Assembly (NCBI GenBank): GCA_030649935.1
Contig: JAUSFN010000035.1
Coordinates: forward strand, 1 to 64,000
Length of the DNA: 64,000 nucleotides
Direction: 5' to 3'
Source of the DNA: Candidatus Planktophila sp.
GTDB taxonomy: Bacteria > Actinomycetota > Actinomycetes > Nanopelagicales > Nanopelagicaceae
Positions 47,804 through 56,673 of this stretch are shown here, in pieces. A program made the position numbers and the translations under genes. Under the pieces are notes generated by a model. That model was not told the DNA's origin, made no database searches, and was given only the letters and a program-made list of their open reading frames with translations. The first letter of the stretch is position 1, and each line of letters opens with the position of its first letter.

Positions 47804-48388
47804 CTACTTAATGGAGAGATTTTCCTTAACAAAACAGATATGGTCGCGCCAATTTCCATCGATATGCAAGTAGTTAGATCGATTTCCCTCGAAGATATAG
47901 CCAGCTTTCTCTGCCACCCTACGCGATGCGCCATTCTCTGGCCGAAGATTTATCTCAATACGATGGAGCTTCAACGCGTTAAATGCAAAATCAGTTAGTA
48001 AAACCACTGCCGCGCTCGTGTAACCCTTATTTGCATAGTTACGGTCAACCCAATAACCGATATGTCCACCACGCAATGCACCGTAAATAACCCCGCCTAG
48101 TGAGATTTGCCCTATCAAATTACTCTCTTTCCACATGGCAAATGAGAATGAACGACCATGACGGGCTTCTCTATTGTGAGTTCGAACCATTTCAAAGTAC
48201 GAGGGAAGCGTGATAGCGGGCTCATCGGCTGTATCTGATGGATAAAGAAGTGGGATTGTCGCCTCCCAAGGCGAAAGCCATGCTCGATTCTCGGCGCGAA
48301 CTGCATTCCATCTACTATGGTCTCGAAACCTAAGTGGCCGCAAGGAGATTTCATCTCCATTGAGAATGTGGGGCCAGCTCTGCTTCAT
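47804..48388 (-). CDS. rimJ: RimJ/RimL-type GNAT N-acetyltransferase
   Basis: 194-residue acetyl-CoA-dependent N-acetyltransferase. The core is visible in GQISLGGVIYGALRGGHIGY, the acetyl-CoA loop region DRNYANKGYTSAAVVLLTDF and the C-terminal IEINLRPENGASRRVAEKAG. RimJ acetylates the N-terminus of ribosomal protein S5 in E. coli; the target here is unproven. It sits between the MoeA-like and SepX/GlpR-like genes, as in other actinobacteria. Confidence 0.88.
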   Translation of the reverse strand: MKQSWPHILNGDEISLRPLRFRDHSRWNAVRAENRAWLSPWEATIPLLYPSDTADEPAITLPSYFEMVRTHNREARHGRSFSFAMWKESNLIGQISLGGVIYGALRGGHIGYWVDRNYANKGYTSAAVVLLTDFAFNALKLHRIEINLRPENGASRRVAEKAGYIFEGNRSNYLHIDGNWRDHICFVKENLSIK

Positions 48389-48395
48389 CTCTTAT

Positions 48396-49313
48396 TTATA
48401 TATATCTTCGCTCAAGAATCACTACCGTAACCTCATCTCCAGCCAACAATGAAATCTCTTTTTCCCCAACTGCGATAAAAGCATTGGCATTTGAGAGTGT
48501 GGACAGCTCTTCCTGATCAATGAGCGGCATCACGGATTTTGCATCTTCAGATAGCACCGCACGGATATAGGAGCGCATTCCCGGAGCCGATTCAACTGCT
48601 TTTTCAAGCTTTGCCCTTACTGAGGGGCGATGAATAGTTGCCGCACCAAGCATGGTTCGAATCATTGGGCGAACAAAGAGTTCAAAGGAAATATAGGCTG
48701 CAATCGGATCCCCTGGCAGCGTTACGACAGGCGTCTTATCCGGGCCGATCTGCCCAAAGTTATGTCGCCCGCTTACTTCAACGGCCATATCAACAGTAGT
48801 TATGTCGCCCATTCTGGAGAGAGTGCGGGTAATAAGATCAAAAGACTCATCCTGTCTTTCACCGCTAATAATTATTAGATCCGCCCTAACTAATTGATCT
48901 TCAATGACGCCCTGAAGCTCGTCTTCATCATCTGGAATTGAATGAACTCGGTATGCAACTGCTCCAACCTCACGCACAGCCGTCGTCAGCAACCAAGAAT
49001 TAACTTCGAACTCTTCTTCACCTACAAGGCTTTTCCCTGGTTCAACTAGATTTGGACCAGCTGAGAGAACTACAACTCGCGGATGGGGGCGAGTCGGTAG
49101 ATGATCTCGCCCAATCGATGCTGCAAGACCGATTTGTGTCGATCGAATTCGACTACCGGCGCGCATGACTAAGCGCTCGCCCGCATAGATATCCTCAGAA
49201 AGTGTTGCCCCGTGAGCATCTAAAAGGGGCATATCAAAAGAATCCAGTGGGGTGCATATTGCAATGAGAGATGCAAGAAACCCATCTACTCGCGTGTGCT
49301 CTGTCATAATCAC
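48396..49313 (-). CDS. MoeA/gephyrin-like protein (Glp-like), lacking the lid domain
   Basis: 305 residues, about 100 shorter than normal MoeA. Domain III (MoCF_biosynth-like) runs from about 76 to 215 and keeps LPGDPIAAYISFELFVRPMI, and domain IV follows to about 305. The whole lid domain II with its SAMDGYA catalytic region is missing: about 30 N-terminal residues lead via LSEDIYAGERLVMRAGSRI straight into domain III. The domain III SGGVSVGxxD motif is replaced by SGERQDESFD. It therefore cannot be expected to insert molybdenum. The neighbouring SepX/GlpR-like gene suggests a gephyrin-like structural role (Glp) in cell division, which is inference. Confidence 0.85.
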   Translation of the reverse strand: MIMTEHTRVDGFLASLIAICTPLDSFDMPLLDAHGATLSEDIYAGERLVMRAGSRIRSTQIGLAASIGRDHLPTRPHPRVVVLSAGPNLVEPGKSLVGEEEFEVNSWLLTTAVREVGAVAYRVHSIPDDEDELQGVIEDQLVRADLIIISGERQDESFDLITRTLSRMGDITTVDMAVEVSGRHNFGQIGPDKTPVVTLPGDPIAAYISFELFVRPMIRTMLGAATIHRPSVRAKLEKAVESAPGMRSYIRAVLSEDAKSVMPLIDQEELSTLSNANAFIAVGEKEISLLAGDEVTVVILERRYI

Positions 49314-49375
49314 ACCATACTTGTTAGGCCGACCTTTCTTTGGGATTTGGGCCTACAAATTACAGGGAGAGCTAG

Positions 49376-49924
49376 ATGAATCAGAACACAGTAAAGAAAG
49401 AGCTCCGCGAAAGATTGCGACGCGAACGAAGACAAAAATTCATTCCATCAAGTTTTTCAACTATTTTGAATTCGCCAGAAATTCTTGCTGCCAAGACAGT
49501 GGCTTCATATTATTCATATGGCGAAGAACCAAGCACACATGAGATTAATAAGGCTCTGCTCAAAGCCGGTAAATGCTTACTTCTGCCTCGAGTAAATGGA
49601 GATCATCTAAATTGGATCGAATGGAATGGTGATGAGTCCTCGTTAAAAATTACAAAGAAACTCTCTGAACCCATAGGTGAACCGGTTCAGGATCTGAGCA
49701 CTGTAGATGTGATGATCGTGCCTGCATTACATATAGACCACGAGGGATACCGGCTCGGCCAAGGTGGTGGTTACTACGATCGCGCTTTGGCTTATATACC
49801 CGGCTGGAAAATTGGCTTAGTCTATGCAGGAGAGTTAACCAGTGAGATTTTGCCACGGGAGGTGCATGACATCCCATTAAATGCGGCAGCTACTCCTTCA
49901 ATCCTTGTGCGATTTAAAGGTTAA
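49376..49924 (+). CDS. 5-formyltetrahydrofolate cyclo-ligase
   Basis: 182-residue ATP-dependent enzyme that converts 5-formyl-THF to 5,10-methenyl-THF. Seen: KKELRERLRRERRQKF at the start, VASYYSYGEEPSTHEINKAL, and the ATP-binding HEGYRLGQGGGYYDRALAYI (about 122-141). The Shine-Dalgarno AGGGAGAG precedes the ATG. It diverges from the MoeA-like gene by about 60 bp; galU, which lies between them in M. tuberculosis, is absent. It overlaps the convergent acyl-CoA dehydrogenase by 4 bp. Confidence 0.95.
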   Translation: MNQNTVKKELRERLRRERRQKFIPSSFSTILNSPEILAAKTVASYYSYGEEPSTHEINKALLKAGKCLLLPRVNGDHLNWIEWNGDESSLKITKKLSEPIGEPVQDLSTVDVMIVPALHIDHEGYRLGQGGGYYDRALAYIPGWKIGLVYAGELTSEILPREVHDIPLNAAATPSILVRFKG

Positions 49925-51066
49925 CTTGACGGGAGATTGCGTGCCATAACAATTCGTTGAATTTGATTTGTGCCTTCGTATATCTGAGTTAACTTCGCAT
50001 CCCGCATCATTCGTTCTACTGGATAGTCAGAAACGTATCCATAGCCACCTAAGATCTGAATTGCATCCTGCGTCACTTTCATAGCCATATCACTTGTAAA
50101 ACACTTACTAGCGGCTGAGAAGAACCGTAAATCTCTTTCGTTATTCTCACTCTTAACTGCCGCAGCATATGTGAGCTGGCGGGCAGCTTCAACATTCATT
50201 GCCATGTCAGCTAACATAAATTGCACGCCTTGAAAATCGAAAATCTCTTTGCCAAACTGTTTGCGTTCATGAGAATATTTAGTGGCTACATCAAGTGCGC
50301 CTTGGGCTAAACCCAGTGCCTGTGCTGCAATCGTGATGCGTGTGTGATCTAAAGTATTCATTGCAAGTGTATATCCACCGCCAATCTCACTGATTCGACG
50401 ATCATCACTTAGTTTTATACTGTCAAAATAGAGTTCACGTGTTGGTGATCCTCTAAAGCCCATTTTCTTTTCGGGAGCGCCAAAGGAGAGTCCCGGATCA
50501 GATTTCTCAACAATAAATGCGGTAATTCCCTTTGATCCCAGCGATGAATCTCCTTGGGCAATGACCGTATAAAAATCGGAAATTCCTGCATTAGATATCC
50601 ATTTTTTACTTCCATTTAGAACCCAACCATCGCCATCACGTTCGACCCTTGTGCGTAGCGCTGATGCATCCGACCCTGCATCGGATTCTGATAAACAGTA
50701 AGAAAAACCCATTCCTGAGACTAACTGGGGAAGCCAGCGCCTTTTCTGCGCTTGGCTACCGCCCAAAATCAAAGGCAAAGAGCCCAGTTTATTCACGGCA
50801 GGAATGAGTGATGATGAACCGCATACTCGTGCAACCTCTTCAATAATAATTACTGTGGCAAGTGCATCTGCACCATCGCCTCCAAATTCAGTCGGAACAT
50901 GCGCGGCGCTTAAGCCCGCTCTTTGAAGTGCATCAGCGGCCTCTTGCGGGTAGCGATGGTCTTCATCTACTGATTGTGCAAAGGGAGCAATCTCTTTATT
51001 TGATAGTGCGCGCACGCTTGCGCGTAGCTCCTTATATTCATGTGGGAGGTCAAATAAGTTTTCCAT
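49921..51066 (-). CDS. Acyl-CoA dehydrogenase
   Basis: 381-residue FAD enzyme. Signatures are YCLSESDAGSDASALRTR (about 123-140, FAD/substrate), KKWISNAGISDFY, the C-terminal ERKQFGKEIFDFQGVQFMLA, and QILGGYGYVSDYPVERMMRD with the catalytic-type Glu in YEGTNQIQRIVMARNL. The E in IYEGT places it with short/branched-chain acyl-CoA dehydrogenases, which fits MmsA-linked branched-chain catabolism, but the chain length is not determined. Its start overlaps the CopD-CtaG stop by 1 bp. Confidence 0.95.
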   Translation of the reverse strand: MENLFDLPHEYKELRASVRALSNKEIAPFAQSVDEDHRYPQEAADALQRAGLSAAHVPTEFGGDGADALATVIIIEEVARVCGSSSLIPAVNKLGSLPLILGGSQAQKRRWLPQLVSGMGFSYCLSESDAGSDASALRTRVERDGDGWVLNGSKKWISNAGISDFYTVIAQGDSSLGSKGITAFIVEKSDPGLSFGAPEKKMGFRGSPTRELYFDSIKLSDDRRISEIGGGYTLAMNTLDHTRITIAAQALGLAQGALDVATKYSHERKQFGKEIFDFQGVQFMLADMAMNVEAARQLTYAAAVKSENNERDLRFFSAASKCFTSDMAMKVTQDAIQILGGYGYVSDYPVERMMRDAKLTQIYEGTNQIQRIVMARNLPSS

Positions 51067-52913
51067 TAGGCATCATTCCTATCGCGCTCGGCTAGTTTTT
51101 GTAAATACTCATTGTAAACAGCGAGCTCGTCTGGTTGACCCATCGCAGCCGCTCTCGAGGTGTTTCGATCAATTCGTTTTGCTTCGCGCGAATCATCTTT
51201 GACCCAACTTATGAAGGTTGCCACGAGAGCCAAGAGAATTGGGATCTCACCCATAGCCCAACCAATAGATCCACCTAACTGTTGATCAGCTAAAAGATCT
51301 GTTAGCCATGGGGTTTTGAGCGAAGCAAAATAGCCTTGATCTATGAGCGTAGTAGATGACATTAGCGCTACCGAGAAAAATGCATGAATACTCATCGCCG
51401 CAAATACGATGACGATGCGCACAAGGTGCGGAATACGACGTGGATTGGGGTCGATGCCAATAATGACATGAAAGAAAAGAATTCCTGCGAGAATAAAGTG
51501 AATACTCATAAAGAGATGTCCCACATAACTCTGCATCATTCCGCCAAATAGCCCTGTGAAGTAAAGTGCAAATAGTGAGCCATCGAAAAAAGCTAAAGCG
51601 ACAATTGGATTTGTGAAAAACATCGCCACTCTGGAGTGAAGTGCAGCAAGTAGAGTTCCACGTACGCCGCGTTCAGTGCTATTTCGACCTTGTGGCAGAG
51701 TTCGAAGTGCAAGAGTGATCGGTGCACCAAGGACGATACCGATCGGCGCAATCATTCCTAAAACCATGTGCGCAACCATGTGATATGAAAAAGCAAAGTG
51801 GGCATAGAGTCCAAGGCCGCCACTTGTTGCAAAATCGATTCCGGCAATACCGAGACCGAAGGCAATGCTACGCCCAACTGGCCAGTTATCGCCTCGACGT
51901 CTCATTACAAGTACGCCCTTGATATAGAGAGCCACCGCAGTAATCAGAACTCCAATCATCAACGCATCGGGTTCGTAACTGAAAAGAATTCGGCTCCATG
52001 TAGGAGGTGGCGGTGTACTAATCCCAGTAACAGCAACAGCCGAGTCGAACTCAGGAACTATTGGACGCACCAGAGGCTCATTTGTTGAAAGCCAAGCGCC
52101 CATTGCAACAATTGCAACCAAGATGATCGCCTCTACAAATATTAAACGTCCGAAACCCAGCCAATCAATGCGCTCGCGTAATGCGAGATTTGTGCGATGC
52201 ATATAGCCAATAGAAATTAAAATTAATGTCACTACAATTTTGGTGATTACAACGTATGCATATGCCGAATTCCAAGCGCCTTGAAAATCTAAGCGCACCC
52301 ATGCATTAACCGTTCCGCTTGCAACAACTGCGACAACTGACCATAAAGCTAATTCGCTGAACCGAGAAACAGCAATCGGTCGATCCTTCGGATCTAGCAA
52401 AGCAATGGCAATAACGCCACCCACCCACAAAGAGAGTGCTGCAACGTGGATTACTAACGCGCCGATCGCCAAACCATGAGAACCACTTGATTCAGAGTGA
52501 CTCTGAAATACTGGAGCCACTAAGCCTATGATCGATAGAAATAAAACAAAGGCCGCGGTAAGAATACTTTTGATGCGATAGGCCGAAATTGCGACTACAA
52601 GCGCAATTATCAACTCAAAGAACAAGTACTGACCGAGCGTAATCTGAGTAATAAATGAGCGCAGCACATGTGGATCTAATGCAATTGAAATAGACTGATC
52701 AAGAATAGTTGCCAATGTAACAATGATTGTTCCAGCACTACCGAAGCTCCACACTATCGCCGAACTCCACAATAAACGTTTCAACTTGTGAGTTTGCGTA
52801 GAAAACCTTCCTTCAAAATCTAAAAGGAGAAAGGCCATTGCCAGAAGAGTTCCAATGGCCGTAAAACTACCAATAAGTGAAAGAAATTTAAAAAACGTTC
52901 CCAGTGCGGTCAT
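51066..52913 (-). CDS. CopD domain - CtaG (caa3-type) fusion membrane protein
   Basis: 615 residues and about 15 helices. The N-terminal part (about 1-300) is CopD-like, with the HVAALSLWVGGVIAIAL helix; the C-terminal part (about 310-580) is a CtaG_caa3-type domain with MVAHMVLGMIAPIGIVLGAP, FMSIHFILAGILFFHVIIG and SIHAFFSVALMSS, whose histidines may bind copper. Such fusions occur in actinobacteria and are linked to copper delivery to cytochrome c oxidase. It overlaps the CopC-like gene by 4 bp, so copC-copD-ctaG act as one unit. SURF1 at 16 kb serves the same oxidase. Confidence 0.92.
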   Translation of the reverse strand: MTALGTFFKFLSLIGSFTAIGTLLAMAFLLLDFEGRFSTQTHKLKRLLWSSAIVWSFGSAGTIIVTLATILDQSISIALDPHVLRSFITQITLGQYLFFELIIALVVAISAYRIKSILTAAFVLFLSIIGLVAPVFQSHSESSGSHGLAIGALVIHVAALSLWVGGVIAIALLDPKDRPIAVSRFSELALWSVVAVVASGTVNAWVRLDFQGAWNSAYAYVVITKIVVTLILISIGYMHRTNLALRERIDWLGFGRLIFVEAIILVAIVAMGAWLSTNEPLVRPIVPEFDSAVAVTGISTPPPPTWSRILFSYEPDALMIGVLITAVALYIKGVLVMRRRGDNWPVGRSIAFGLGIAGIDFATSGGLGLYAHFAFSYHMVAHMVLGMIAPIGIVLGAPITLALRTLPQGRNSTERGVRGTLLAALHSRVAMFFTNPIVALAFFDGSLFALYFTGLFGGMMQSYVGHLFMSIHFILAGILFFHVIIGIDPNPRRIPHLVRIVIVFAAMSIHAFFSVALMSSTTLIDQGYFASLKTPWLTDLLADQQLGGSIGWAMGEIPILLALVATFISWVKDDSREAKRIDRNTSRAAAMGQPDELAVYNEYLQKLAERDRNDA

Positions 52914-53431
52914 CGGTCTCTAAAGAGCTTGCGAGCATAGAGTGAGAGTCCAATCAAAACAAAGAATGCAACTACTAAAATGGCAAAGATAAAAACATTT
53001 GTTCCCCAGCTGCTGCTCGCCGGAGTTTGTGGTTGCGTAGGAGTTGGCGTTGGATCAGTTGGGGAAATCACACTTGGGGCAGAGAAGTTAAATGTAAATG
53101 AGCCTTGAAGCGGAGCCTCACCTTCAGAGTAAAGTATGTAAGACACTCTATACATTCCTGATTCAGTTAAGGCTTTTAAACCGATCGATACATTAACGCC
53201 ATCGAGTGCAATTGTTCCATCGTCCACACGCAGTCCAGATGGATCCGTCACCATCAATTCATTCGCATCTGGAATAAGTTCAGTCTTAGTTGTTAGGGTT
53301 ACTGAGCTAGGTGGTGTAGTCAGAGTTGAACCACTGATGGGAAGTGTGCTGATTAGCGAATTTGCCGAGGCGTTCGCCACGCCACAATAAGAAAGCATGA
53401 TCAGAAGCAGCGCCAGGCTCTTAATTCTCAC
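52910..53431 (-). CDS. CopC-like secreted/membrane-anchored protein without copper ligands
   Basis: 173 residues: signal peptide (about 1-22, ending NASA), an Ig-like CopC domain (about 23-120; LISTLPISGSTLTTPPSSVT and SGMYRVSYILYSEGEAPLQG), a Pro/Thr linker, and a C-terminal helix (about 145-166). Canonical CopC binds Cu(II) through an N-terminal His and a second His in a DGH motif. Here the N-terminal motif reads SANSL and the second site reads SEGE. There is no histidine anywhere in the protein, and its only Cys is in the signal peptide. It may be a structural partner of the CopD-CtaG protein. Confidence 0.85.
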   Translation of the reverse strand: MRIKSLALLLIMLSYCGVANASANSLISTLPISGSTLTTPPSSVTLTTKTELIPDANELMVTDPSGLRVDDGTIALDGVNVSIGLKALTESGMYRVSYILYSEGEAPLQGSFTFNFSAPSVISPTDPTPTPTQPQTPASSSWGTNVFIFAILVVAFFVLIGLSLYARKLFRDR

Positions 53432-53534
53432 CGAAATGCCTCATTTCTTAATCTCGATTCGACCCTATCGTGCCACTTCTTTAGACTTAGCATCTACCCC
53501 CACGAGGGGGTTACTTCTTGCAATTGGAGCGACC

Positions 53535-53789
53535 GTGCCCACATATCAATATGCGTGTAATGCCTGCTCTCATGAGTTCGAGGCGGTTCAATCTTTTTCT
53601 GATGATTCCTTGACCAAATGCCCTGTGTGCACCGGTGAGATTCGCAAGATTTATTCAGCTGTTGGAGTCGTTTTCAAGGGTTCCGGGTTCTATAAAACCG
53701 ATTCGGTGAAAAAGAAAACTACGAGCGAGGTTTCTTCCCCAGCCCCAGTCGCGCCAGCTCCAGTCGCGCCAGCACCTAAGAGTGATTAA
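53535..53789 (+). CDS. FmdB-type zinc ribbon protein
   Basis: 84 residues from a GTG at 53535 with GGAG 5 bp upstream; this start gives the typical family N-terminus (PTYQYACNACSHEFEAVQSF). Two CxxC knuckles (CNAC and CPVC) form the zinc ribbon, followed by IYSAVGVVFKGSGFYKTD, the usual end of the domain. A low-complexity tail (PAPVAPAPVAPAPKSD) comes from a 15-bp tandem duplication at 53745-53774. Role unknown; possibly regulatory. Confidence 0.88.
   Translation: MPTYQYACNACSHEFEAVQSFSDDSLTKCPVCTGEIRKIYSAVGVVFKGSGFYKTDSVKKKTTSEVSSPAPVAPAPVAPAPKSD
53745..53774 (+). repeat. 15-bp in-frame tandem duplication in the fmdB-like gene
   Basis: CCAGTCGCGCCAGCT followed directly by CCAGTCGCGCCAGCA, giving the PVAPAPVAPA tail. 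Likely a recent slippage product and probably variable between strains. Confidence 0.85.
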
Positions 53790-53902
53790 TCTTCGTGGTG
53801 AGGCGGCTTATCTGATTTGATTTCCTCATCGCGCTTTGCCGCTTCAGCGGCAGCCTCAGGATCAATCTCATCCGTTGTTACGGTGGGGAAGATATTGCTC
53901 AT
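53786..53902 (-). CDS. Possible 38-residue acidic small protein
   Basis: Open frame from ATG 53902 to TAA 53786 encoding MSNIFPTVTTDEIDPEAAAE then AAKRDEEIKSDKPPHHED. It fills the gap between the fmdB-like gene (convergent, 4-bp overlap of stops) and the MMPL gene (divergent), has coding-like codon use (GAT, GAG, AAA) and no strong Shine-Dalgarno; it could be leaderless. Not recognised as a known family. Confidence 0.5.
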   Translation of the reverse strand: MSNIFPTVTTDEIDPEAAAEAAKRDEEIKSDKPPHHED

Positions 53903-53937
53903 AACGATTAGTCTAGACGAAGAAACCGGTGTCGTAC

Positions 53938-56043
53938 ATGTTTGAAAAACTTGGCAGTTTTATCGTTCGGCGACGAAAAAGTGTGCTAACTATTTTCTTA
54001 CTTGGCACTCTTGCTGCAGGCGCTGTTGGGTCATTAGCTTTTGGAAAACTCGATAGCGGCGGTTATTCAGATCCACAGAGTGAGTCAGCCAAAGCGACCA
54101 CATACATAATCGAGAAGTTTAAAGTTCAAGAGCCAATTATTACTCTGGTAGTGGATTCAAAAACCAATGTTGATGATGCCCAAGTTGCAGCAAGCGCATC
54201 GGCATTAGAAAAAGAGATTCGTAGCGTTAAGGGAATCTCAAAGACTTACTCATACTGGTCTACCGGTGGCGCTCCAACTATGCGCTCTACCGACGGCAAA
54301 GCCGGTTTCATTCTCGTTTATGCAGATTTAAAATTAGATGACTTCGATGGATTTAACTCGCTCGGAAAAGTGGTTCAAGAGAGATTTGATGGAGAATATA
54401 AAGAGCTACAGGTTTATGCCGGTGGTGGCGCAGTAATTACGCAAGCGATTAATCACCGTATTGAAAAGGATCTACTTCTGGCTGAATCCATCGCAATTCC
54501 ATTTACATTTCTATTATTAATTTTCGTCTTTGGGGCTATGGTCGCATCGGCGATGCCCTTGTTTGTTGGCGTTACGGCGATTCTGGGTTCATTTTTGCTG
54601 ATCTATCTCTTAACGCTTTTCACTAATGTAAGCGTTTTTGCCCTCAATCTCATTACTGGCTTGGGACTGGGATTAGGAATTGATTACGCCCTGTTGATGG
54701 TCAACCGATTTCGCGAAGAGCTTCACCATGGAAAATCCGTTGAAGAGTCGGTTATAACTACCGTTGCAACGGCCGGTAAAACGGTTTTTTACTCAGGATT
54801 AACCGTCTTTGTAACTATGGCATCGCTCTTGTTTTTCCCTCTTAACTTCTTGAAATCATTTGGTTATGCGGGAGTTGCAGTAATTTCACTTGCCGTTATT
54901 GGCGCAGTTATCGCCCTACCTGCACTTCTTGCAATTTTGGGAGAGAGAGTTGATAAGGGTGTCGTGCGTAGAAGTGCAATTACCCCGAAGGAAGATGGCA
55001 GGTGGGCACACACTGCACGGACAGTAATGCGACGCCCACTTCCCGTTGTGATTTCTTCGCTGACAATTCTTGGCATTATGACTCTGCCTGTTGCAAATAT
55101 CGCCTTCGCCCAGATTGATTCACGAGTACTGCCCGCCTCTGATCGGGCAGCGATTTCTTCCCAGATAATTGAGAGCCGCTTTGATGGCCTGCTGGGAAGT
55201 CCCATCGAAGTTGTTGTACCTAATGGTGTTGGTCGTGAAACTGAAATCTCCGAGTTTCTCAATCAAGTAAAGACCGTCAATGGTGTAGTTCGAATTGGTG
55301 CCTTTGAAACATATGGCCAAGATATTCGCGTGCAGGTTATCTCTTCTGTTGCATCTCGAAGCACTGCATCTGAGCAGGTAATTCATGAGATTCGTGCCTT
55401 AGATAGACCAGTCGGGGTTCTCATTGGCGGGGCTGCCGCAGATTTCACTGATTCACAGGATGGAATTGCCGCCAAACTTCCATTCGCACTTGGTTGGATT
55501 GCTTTAACCGTTTTAATTCTTATCTTTATTTTCACTGGCTCGATAATTCTTCCAATAAAGGCGATAATCCTTAATGCGCTTTCTCTGTGCGCGACATTGG
55601 GTGCCATTACGTGGATCTTTATTGATGGTCATTTGAAATGGCTAGTTGGAGATTTCACTGTCACTGGAACCCTTGATACAGGTTCGGTTATTTTGGTCGC
55701 TGTTGTCGTCTTTGGTCTATCCATGGACTACGAACTCTTCTTACTATCACGCATCCGGGAAGAACACCTTTCAGGTAAAACAAATATTGAATCTGTAGCC
55801 GTTGGCTTACAACGCTCGGCGAGAATAATTACCGCCGCTGCACTTCTATTGGCTGTCGTCTTTGCAACTTTTATGATTAGTGGAGTCACGTCAATAAAGA
55901 TGCTCGGATTTGGTGTAGCCCTTGCGGTTCTCCTTGATGCATCGCTAGTTCGGGCTCTATTAGTTCCTGCTCTCATGCGTTTATTTGGCGAACGTAACTG
56001 GTGGGCGCCGAAATGGATGCAACGCTTCACCTTAAAACACTGA
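53938..56043 (+). CDS. MMPL/RND-family transporter
   Basis: 701 residues from the ATG at 53938 (an upstream GTG at 53929 is also possible). Two repeats, each with one helix, a large extracytoplasmic domain and five more helices (about 12 in total). GLGLGLGIDYALLMVNRFRE (about 240-259) carries the proton-relay GxxxDY motif, and the second half has GLSMDYELFLLSRIREEHLS. Such actinobacterial MMPL proteins export lipids or drugs. No lipid-biosynthesis gene adjoins it, so the substrate is open. Confidence 0.93.
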   Translation: MFEKLGSFIVRRRKSVLTIFLLGTLAAGAVGSLAFGKLDSGGYSDPQSESAKATTYIIEKFKVQEPIITLVVDSKTNVDDAQVAASASALEKEIRSVKGISKTYSYWSTGGAPTMRSTDGKAGFILVYADLKLDDFDGFNSLGKVVQERFDGEYKELQVYAGGGAVITQAINHRIEKDLLLAESIAIPFTFLLLIFVFGAMVASAMPLFVGVTAILGSFLLIYLLTLFTNVSVFALNLITGLGLGLGIDYALLMVNRFREELHHGKSVEESVITTVATAGKTVFYSGLTVFVTMASLLFFPLNFLKSFGYAGVAVISLAVIGAVIALPALLAILGERVDKGVVRRSAITPKEDGRWAHTARTVMRRPLPVVISSLTILGIMTLPVANIAFAQIDSRVLPASDRAAISSQIIESRFDGLLGSPIEVVVPNGVGRETEISEFLNQVKTVNGVVRIGAFETYGQDIRVQVISSVASRSTASEQVIHEIRALDRPVGVLIGGAAADFTDSQDGIAAKLPFALGWIALTVLILIFIFTGSIILPIKAIILNALSLCATLGAITWIFIDGHLKWLVGDFTVTGTLDTGSVILVAVVVFGLSMDYELFLLSRIREEHLSGKTNIESVAVGLQRSARIITAAALLLAVVFATFMISGVTSIKMLGFGVALAVLLDASLVRALLVPALMRLFGERNWWAPKWMQRFTLKH

Positions 56044-56064
56044 CACATGTGAGAAGGTGTCATA

Positions 56065-56625
56065 GTGAGATATGAGAATGTATTTGTTTTGAGCCCAGGA
56101 AGATCAGGTTCTAAATCTTTCGTAGAGGCGTGCAAACATTTATCGAACTACTCGGCTTCACATGAGTCACGGGGCGGCAAGCTTGGAGACGAGCGTTTTG
56201 CATATCCTCAGTTTCATATAGAGGCAGATAATCGACTGTGTTGGTTCCTCGGCCCATTGAGTGAGCGATTCAAGGAAAAAGAAGTCCTATACGTTCATTT
56301 GAAAAGAGATTACGAAGCAACCGTCGATAGCTTTCTTCATCGCTTGCGCAACAGCACTTATCGCTCTTCAATAATTGACGCCTTCGCGCATGGAGTTTTA
56401 ATGAAACCTGGGGACTGGACGCCTGAGGAAGAAGTTGAAGTTGTCCGCCTTTATGTTTCTACGATTCATTCAAACATTGAGCTCTTCCTTGCCACACGAA
56501 ATTCAATAGCAGTAGAGCTCGACGATGGAGGCAGTAGTTTTGATTTATTCCTTGATCAAATTTCCGCAGAAGGCGATCTCACCCTGACGCGGAATACATG
56601 GCAACAAATTCATAACGCCCGATAA
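56065..56625 (+). CDS. Sulfotransferase-like P-loop protein
   Basis: 186 residues starting at GTG 56065. The opening FVLSPGRSGSKSFVEAC has the 5'-phosphosulfate-type loop seen in sulfotransferases, and YVHLKRDYEATVDSFLHRLR resembles the 3'-phosphate motif (R/K then S). It is shorter than typical sulfotransferases (250-300), so the acceptor-binding region is reduced. Assignment is tentative; it could act on a cell-surface glycan, given the neighbouring sortase and surface-protein genes. It converges on the sortase gene. Confidence 0.55.
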   Translation: MRYENVFVLSPGRSGSKSFVEACKHLSNYSASHESRGGKLGDERFAYPQFHIEADNRLCWFLGPLSERFKEKEVLYVHLKRDYEATVDSFLHRLRNSTYRSSIIDAFAHGVLMKPGDWTPEEEVEVVRLYVSTIHSNIELFLATRNSIAVELDDGGSSFDLFLDQISAEGDLTLTRNTWQQIHNAR

Positions 56626-56673
56626 ATAATGTGCCCCCTCGGCCTCTTTATCAGGCAGAGCCCCTCTGATTCG

